In this document: one piece after another, positions 31,101-34,183 of the stretch
Numbering within the stretch: position 1 is the first letter of the stretch
Layout: each line of letters begins with the position of its first letter
Source: Chloroflexota bacterium
GTDB lineage: Bacteria > Chloroflexota > Anaerolineae > B4-G1 > SLSP01
Direction: 5' to 3'
NCBI GenBank assembly: GCA_019873725.1
Contig: JAIOAS010000017.1
Span: forward strand, 1-34,183
Length of the DNA: 34,183 nt
Made by a program: the position numbers and the translations under genes
Notes under the pieces: generated by a model
Databases searched by the model: none
What the model saw: only the letters and a program-made list of their open reading frames with translations
Told to the model about the DNA's origin: nothing

Positions 31101-32422
31101 GGGATGGCGGTTTGGGCGATGAGATCGCCGATCTCCGCGACAGAGAGCGTGGGATCGGCGGAACGCAGCAGCGCGGCCAGGCCGGCGACGTGCGGTGTGG
31201 CCATCGACGTGCCGCTGCCGAGTGCGTAGACGCCGCCGGGAACGGAGGAGAGGACGTTGACGCCCGGTGCAACGATGTGCGGCTTCACCTCGCCCCAGGG
31301 CGACGGCCCGCGACTGGAGAAGTAGGCCACCGCGTCATCGGGGTCGCTGGCGCCGACGGCGAAGACGCCCGGATTGCTGGCGGGCGAGCCGACAGAGCCG
31401 CGTGCCGGCCCGTTGTTGCCTGCTGCGAACAGCGGCAGGATACCTGCCGCCTGCAAGAGTGCGATGTCTTCCGCAAAGACGGTGTTTGAGGATAGCGATG
31501 ACGCCCAGGAGTTGTTGATCACATCGGGGGCTAAAGCCGCATCACCGCCGGGTGCCAGCAGCCATTGGAAGCCGGCGTGAATCCAGGATTCGTAACCAAA
31601 GCCTTCGCCGGTGAGTACTTTGACGCCGATCCACTGCGCTCCCGGCGCGACCCCGATACTTCCGGCTCCTACTGCCGTCCCGGCGACGTGGGTGCCGTGC
31701 CCGTGATCGTCATAGGGATAGACACCGCCGTTGACCACATCGAACCACGAGGATGTGTGATCGAAGAGGCCGCGACCTAGATTGCCCCGGTAGTTGTTAC
31801 TCAGGGCCGGATGAAGCATATCCACACCGGTATCCATAATGGCTACCACTGTGCCTGTCCCGGAGATGCCCAGGGTAGCCCAGACTTCAGGAACGTGGAT
31901 TTGCGTCAGACCCCAGGTGGGCGTTGTGACGGTCGCGCTTTCCGGGCCAGGGGCCTGGTCGGCGGTGAGGTACTGCTTGTAGTGATCCAGGCGGATTTCC
32001 GTCACCTCCGGCGACGCGATCAACCGGCGCACGAAATCAGGACTGGCCGTCAACGCGGTCGCCTGGATGCTCCACAAGTCCTGTCGCGCCAGCACCTCAC
32101 CCTGGCGCTGTGCTTCGGCAAGCAGGGGGGCCAGGGAGGCCAGGACGATGGCAAAATCGTCTTGCAGCGTTTCGACCAGCAGCGCGCGCGAAACCGCCCT
32201 TGCCGTCTCCGTTACCGGCGCTACGCCGCTCGCTTCTGCCGGGTGGAGCTTCACGATGATGCGCAGCGGTGTGTCCGGGGCGGTATCCAGCGCGCGCAAT
32301 ACGTCGGGTTCGACGATGGGGGGAGCGGCTGCCGTATTGGCGGCGCTGTACACTGTTGGTGTCACCGGACAGATTAAAAAGAGGATTATCAGGGCGATGG
32401 TCATCCGCACTGGTTTTCGCAT
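28175..32422 (-). CDS. Large secreted subtilisin-like serine protease (S8) with C-terminal modules
   Basis: This 1415-aa exported protease has a signal peptide (about 1-27) and a propeptide-like region (about 50-150). The S8 catalytic domain (about 185-460) has D197 (MDTGVD), H242 (HGTHVAG), oxyanion N336 and S406 (GTSMATPH). Two carboxypeptidase-regulatory-like domains follow (about 468-550 and 555-635). Two copies of a Rossmann-like module (about 638-850 and 962-1170) alternate with CARDB/Ig-like segments, and the tail is CYLPVVYKSQ. ATG 32422 is chosen because AAGGAG lies 8 nt upstream and a signal peptide follows; the longer frame to 32572 lacks both. It is probably a cell-surface or exported protease for external protein, which would fit the peptide importers in this window. 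Confidence 0.93.
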   Translation of the reverse strand: MRKPVRMTIALIILFLICPVTPTVYSAANTAAAPPIVEPDVLRALDTAPDTPLRIIVKLHPAEASGVAPVTETARAVSRALLVETLQDDFAIVLASLAPLLAEAQRQGEVLARQDLWSIQATALTASPDFVRRLIASPEVTEIRLDHYKQYLTADQAPGPESATVTTPTWGLTQIHVPEVWATLGISGTGTVVAIMDTGVDMLHPALSNNYRGNLGRGLFDHTSSWFDVVNGGVYPYDDHGHGTHVAGTAVGAGSIGVAPGAQWIGVKVLTGEGFGYESWIHAGFQWLLAPGGDAALAPDVINNSWASSLSSNTVFAEDIALLQAAGILPLFAAGNNGPARGSVGSPASNPGVFAVGASDPDDAVAYFSSRGPSPWGEVKPHIVAPGVNVLSSVPGGVYALGSGTSMATPHVAGLAALLRSADPTLSVAEIGDLIAQTAIPLALPLPNNDSGWGRVDAFAAVAVATHAGLITGNVAGPNRQGIADATLVAAPRNPDGSPAHTTTDASGNYALRLLPTVYDVTASAFGYLPATQRNVPVFTGTQQQLDFALLPLPTGTLQGRVVVAETGSAPTRTVTIEAPGTPVRTTVGVSGDYNLKLPSGVYTIAARGLGYRVLTATVNIIAGETTTYDFILTPAPTLVLVDEGAWYYGSQTAYWKAALDALAYTYDEHRIKYPPAETPISTTLAQYDIVLWSSPKGSPGLVRGGVELDAYLKSGGRLLLSGQDVAYYDGGGSLGGAQPYLLETIGAGYMADNAAVRRLTGLGPFSGITVTIEGGDGADNQDWPDVVKVNDPDKAELLWRYTDGSAGGVSASVCTPYRALFFSFGYEGISTDDQRETVLARSVDWLMTSPPTVALELKHLGDPLLIDLPGQAVTHTMRLRHTGYGGLTTPVTLTLDSAAWPATLTPATTMLSACNTLTLTVVVTIPAEIGVNVSNALTVTATSPFLTTPTTITLNVKTPAPVLLVDDDRWYPMEERYISALNARDIPFDIWDTGENLGGIPGAESPDLGVLRRYPLIIWFTGYDWYAPVTSQEAAVLLDYLDGGGRLLLTSQDFLYYHNDSALARRFGVLHWDESIAPSHAFGVPDHPAGGTWGPVALNFPFRNWADAIDPTPDAAPVMRGQLGQPLGIAATTATANSRTLFYAFPLETLPFDVRATALEQGAGWLSPLGTSRWTVTPQSLLPGESVMLTCTLYNDAVETLPARLAHTLPPAVTLIQDTLLPALEYDPTSRAITWSGTLQPHTPLTLTWAVTATGEPGTVIPLSLTLGLPSWGFTFTRDSALHITGADLSTSAWLSPEWATVHPGTPLTLAFALHNSGPGAVTEGKMQAWLTSGTSPVTETMPPVSGWGLTVWEGALGVEETHVLSIPLRVWSWEQPIRVDAILEDGAGQRWERRLWLNVEPWQCYLPVVYKSQ

Positions 32423-32523
32423 AGTAAAACTCCTTACATCATCGTTAAAACGGCCCTGATTTGCAGCCCCGAGCACTAACCGAAAGGGTGATTGTTGTAC
32501 GATTGCGTTTTCGCATAGTAAAA
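32414..32523. repeat. 16-bp direct repeat covering subtilase start codon and an upstream copy
   Basis: TTTTCGCATAGTAAAA occurs at 32414-32429 and again at 32508-32523. The first copy contains the subtilase start codon (minus strand). The second opens a 23-codon frame, at complement 32516-32445, whose start MRKRNRTTI resembles the subtilase start MRKPVRMTI. The AAGGAG site is present only at the functional copy. Confidence 0.8.
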
Positions 32524-32583
32524 TATTGCAATTCGCAATCGAAATTTCCAAATCAACAACTAAAACCGGCAATCCAAAGCCGT

Positions 32584-32793
32584 GTGGGGTATTATACCGT
32601 TCTGGGGGAAACTTGCTTACGGCACAACATCATCGCAGACGAAATCGTTGCGCCTGAAGCCATCTCGGAGCCACAACAGCCCGCCATCGGCTTTATCGAT
32701 GAATCGAATAAGCAAGCCTTCTATCAGGTGGCTGTTTCTTTAGAAAACGACCGCCCCCCATCGTCCACGGGTACGCACCATACCTACCGATAG
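32584..32793 (+). other. Unassigned open frame, possibly a gene remnant
   Basis: A 69-codon frame (GTG 32584 to stop at 32793) has coding-like composition in its middle (DEIVAPEAISEPQQPAIGF and following). There is no Shine-Dalgarno, no convincing start and no recognised family. It lies in the 541-base gap between the subtilase and glgX. It may be the 3' remnant of a decayed gene or chance. Apart from this, the repeats at 32414-32523 and the promoter near 32804, I see nothing else in the gap. Confidence 0.2.
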
Positions 32794-32803
32794 TCCGGGA
32801 AAT

Positions 32804-32832
32804 TTTGCATCGCTCACAACTTGGGTTAGAAT
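32804..32832 (+). promoter_or_regulatory. Putative promoter for glgX
   Basis: TTTGCA (32804-32809) and TAGAAT (32827-32832) are separated by 17 bp. The leader to glgX would be about 125 nt and would include the small ORF at 32861. Confidence 0.5.
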
Positions 32833-32860
32833 GAGTATGTAGATGCGGATGGAGGGGGGG

Positions 32861-32962
32861 ATGATTGAAGTGTTACCGAACCTGCGCTACAGCCCCGATA
32901 ATGAAAATGGGTGCGGAACTATTCGACTAACGCCTATAAGACTATTTTCAGGGGAGGGATAA
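32861..32962 (+). CDS. Possible 33-aa upstream ORF coupled to glgX
   Basis: ATG 32861 follows a GGAGGGGGG run and opens a 33-codon frame (MIEVLPNLRYSPDNENG and following). It stops at TAA 32960-32962, one base before the glgX ATG at 32964. The tight junction suggests translational coupling or a leader peptide. The peptide matches nothing I recognise, and the GGAGG run is very close to the ATG, so translation is uncertain. Confidence 0.35.
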   Translation: MIEVLPNLRYSPDNENGCGTIRLTPIRLFSGEG

Positions 32963-32963
32963 G

Positions 32964-34183
32964 ATGGCGATAGAGGTCCATCCGGGTCAGAGTTTCCCGT
33001 TGGGGGCGACGGTGTACCCGTGGGGGGTGAATTTCTCCGTCTTCTCCAAGAACTGCGATGTGGTGGAGTTGTTGCTCTTCGATGACGTGGATGCCGCACG
33101 GCCCTCTTATGTCATTCGCCTCGATCCCCAAAAGAACCGGACGTTCTACTATTGGCACGTCTTCGTGCGTGGAATTGGGCCGGGGCAACTATATGGTTAT
33201 CGTGTGTATGGGCCGTTTGCGCCGGAGCAGGGGCTGCGTTTCGATGGGACGAAGGTGTTGCTCGATCCGTACACGCGCGCGGTGGCGATGGGCGCGCACT
33301 ATGACCGCGAGGCGGCCAAACGGCGCGGCGACAACACGGCCCACGCGCTGAAGAGTGTCGTCGTCGATACGCGCACCTACGATTGGGAGGGCGATTGGCC
33401 GCTGGCGCATCCCTACGCCGGCACCGTCATCTACGAAATGCACGTGGGTGGGTTCACCAAACACCCCAGTTCGGGCGTCGCACCAGAAAAGCGCGGCACG
33501 TATGCCGGCGTGATCGAGAAAATCCCCTATCTGCAATCGCTCGGCATCACCGCGGTGGAGCTGCTGCCGGTGCAGCAATTCGATCCCCAGGACGCCCCCA
33601 GGGGCTTGAGCAATTACTGGGGATACAGTCCGATTGCGTTCTTCGCGCCGCATCGCGGATATTGTCATTGTCCCGATCCGGTCGGGCCGGTGAATGCCTT
33701 CCGTGATATGGTCAAGGCGTTGCACAAGGCGAATATCGAGGTGATCCTGGACGTGGTCTTCAACCATACCGCCGAGAACGACCATACGGGGCCGACGTTG
33801 TCGTTCCGCGGATTGGAGAACCGCGCCTATTACCTGCTCCAGGAGAACCAGGCCCGCTATGCCGATTACAGTGGTACCGGCAACACGATCAATGCCAGCA
33901 ACTCGATTGTGCGGCGGATGATTATCGACTGCCTGCGTTATTGGGTTGCCGAGATGCACGTCGATGGTTTTCGCTTCGATTTGGCCTCGGTGCTATCGCG
34001 CGACAAGCGCGGGCAACTGCTGGAGGACCCCCCCATTCTGTGGGAAATTGAGTCCGATCCGGTGCTTGCGGGCACGAAGATCATCGCCGAGGCGTGGGAC
34101 GCGGCGGGATTGTACCAGCTCGGCTCGTTCATCGGCCATCGCTGGGCGGAGTGGAACGGGCAGTTCCGCGACGACGTGCGCCG
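32964..34183 (+). CDS. glgX: Glycogen debranching enzyme GlgX/isoamylase-type (3'-truncated by window edge)
   Basis: The first 406 residues of a GH13 alpha-1,6-debranching enzyme are present, acting on glycogen or limit dextrins in the cytoplasm. An N-terminal CBM48-like domain (about 8-100: GATVYPWGVNFSVFS, YGYRVYGPF) precedes the catalytic barrel with YEMHVGGFT, EVILDVVFNHT and the nucleophile D339 in DGFRFDLASVL. The acid/base E376 lies in IIAEAWDAAG. The third catalytic Asp lies beyond the edge. GGGGAGGG precedes the ATG. The family is usually 650-720 aa, so about 40% is missing. No other glycogen genes are visible inside the window. Confidence 0.94.
   Translation, partial: MAIEVHPGQSFPLGATVYPWGVNFSVFSKNCDVVELLLFDDVDAARPSYVIRLDPQKNRTFYYWHVFVRGIGPGQLYGYRVYGPFAPEQGLRFDGTKVLLDPYTRAVAMGAHYDREAAKRRGDNTAHALKSVVVDTRTYDWEGDWPLAHPYAGTVIYEMHVGGFTKHPSSGVAPEKRGTYAGVIEKIPYLQSLGITAVELLPVQQFDPQDAPRGLSNYWGYSPIAFFAPHRGYCHCPDPVGPVNAFRDMVKALHKANIEVILDVVFNHTAENDHTGPTLSFRGLENRAYYLLQENQARYADYSGTGNTINASNSIVRRMIIDCLRYWVAEMHVDGFRFDLASVLSRDKRGQLLEDPPILWEIESDPVLAGTKIIAEAWDAAGLYQLGSFIGHRWAEWNGQFRDDVR

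Noticed and set aside
32423-32572. Longer N-terminus for the subtilase
   Set aside because: The extra 50 residues precede a good signal peptide and lack a ribosome site; AAGGAG supports the start at 32422.
1-34183. tRNA or rRNA genes, insertion sequences, prophage genes
   Set aside because: No cloverleaf-like sequence, rRNA segment, transposase, integrase or phage structural gene was recognised in any frame.

Overview
This window looks like a chromosomal segment of a Chloroflexota bacterium (Anaerolineae/Caldilineae-like). That is an inference from style, not from a marker gene. The clues are two lipoprotein solute-binding proteins with Val-Glu-Lys repeat linkers after the lipidated Cys, a Pro/Thr/Ser-rich linker on a surface deacetylase, 'HGG..IFGYP.TE' repeats in a secreted protein, a very large subtilase ending in YLPVVYKSQ, a Gram-positive-type LexA box, and many short palindromic or tandem intergenic repeats. 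Base composition is GC-rich and genes are mostly tightly packed.

Layout. (1) 1-5854, minus strand: sbcC (C-terminus off the left edge), a secreted polysaccharide deacetylase overlapping rlmE, and the GTPase gene hflX. (2) 5855-6221: a repeat-rich divergent intergenic block. (3) 6222-10369, plus strand: a sugar-nucleotide epimerase, an SsnA-type aminohydrolase, then trmD, an ECF-like sigma factor and a small unknown gene, the last three overlapping one another by 14 nt. (4) 10370-18221: a complete peptide/opine-type ABC import operon. It has a consensus promoter, a leader with mini-ORFs and a 14-nt match to the anti-Shine-Dalgarno complement, a binding protein, two permeases, two ATPases and a 68-aa membrane protein, and it ends at an intrinsic terminator. 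(5) 18237-22465: a second transport cluster with its own promoter, holding a binding protein and two ATPases but no permease. (6) 22510-25520: a membrane-anchored unknown protein, a REC-GAF-histidine kinase and an OmpR-type response regulator in one run. (7) 25658-26878: a 56-aa protein and, convergent to it across a bidirectional terminator, a secreted repeat/Ig-like protein. (8) 27152-27894: lexA with a perfect promoter carrying a LexA-box-like site. (9) 27912-32422: an 81-bp tandem repeat array abutting the 3' end of a 1415-aa subtilase on the minus strand. (10) 32423-34183: a long intergenic region and the 5' part of a glycogen-debranching enzyme gene, glgX.

The most notable observation is that the first transporter's binding protein (10626-13220) carries the SBP_bac_5 landmarks in circularly permuted order: the C-terminal half comes first, then the N-terminal half, then an Ig-like tail. 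The second binding protein, 5 kb away, has the canonical order and serves as an internal control. The cognate permease also carries an enlarged extracytoplasmic insertion. Other observations include intergenic hairpins with different stems but the same GCCA-like core at three loci, a shared repeat leader in front of two divergent genes, a LexA with an Ala-Ser rather than Ala-Gly putative cleavage bond, and mini-ORFs in the leader of the transporter mRNA.
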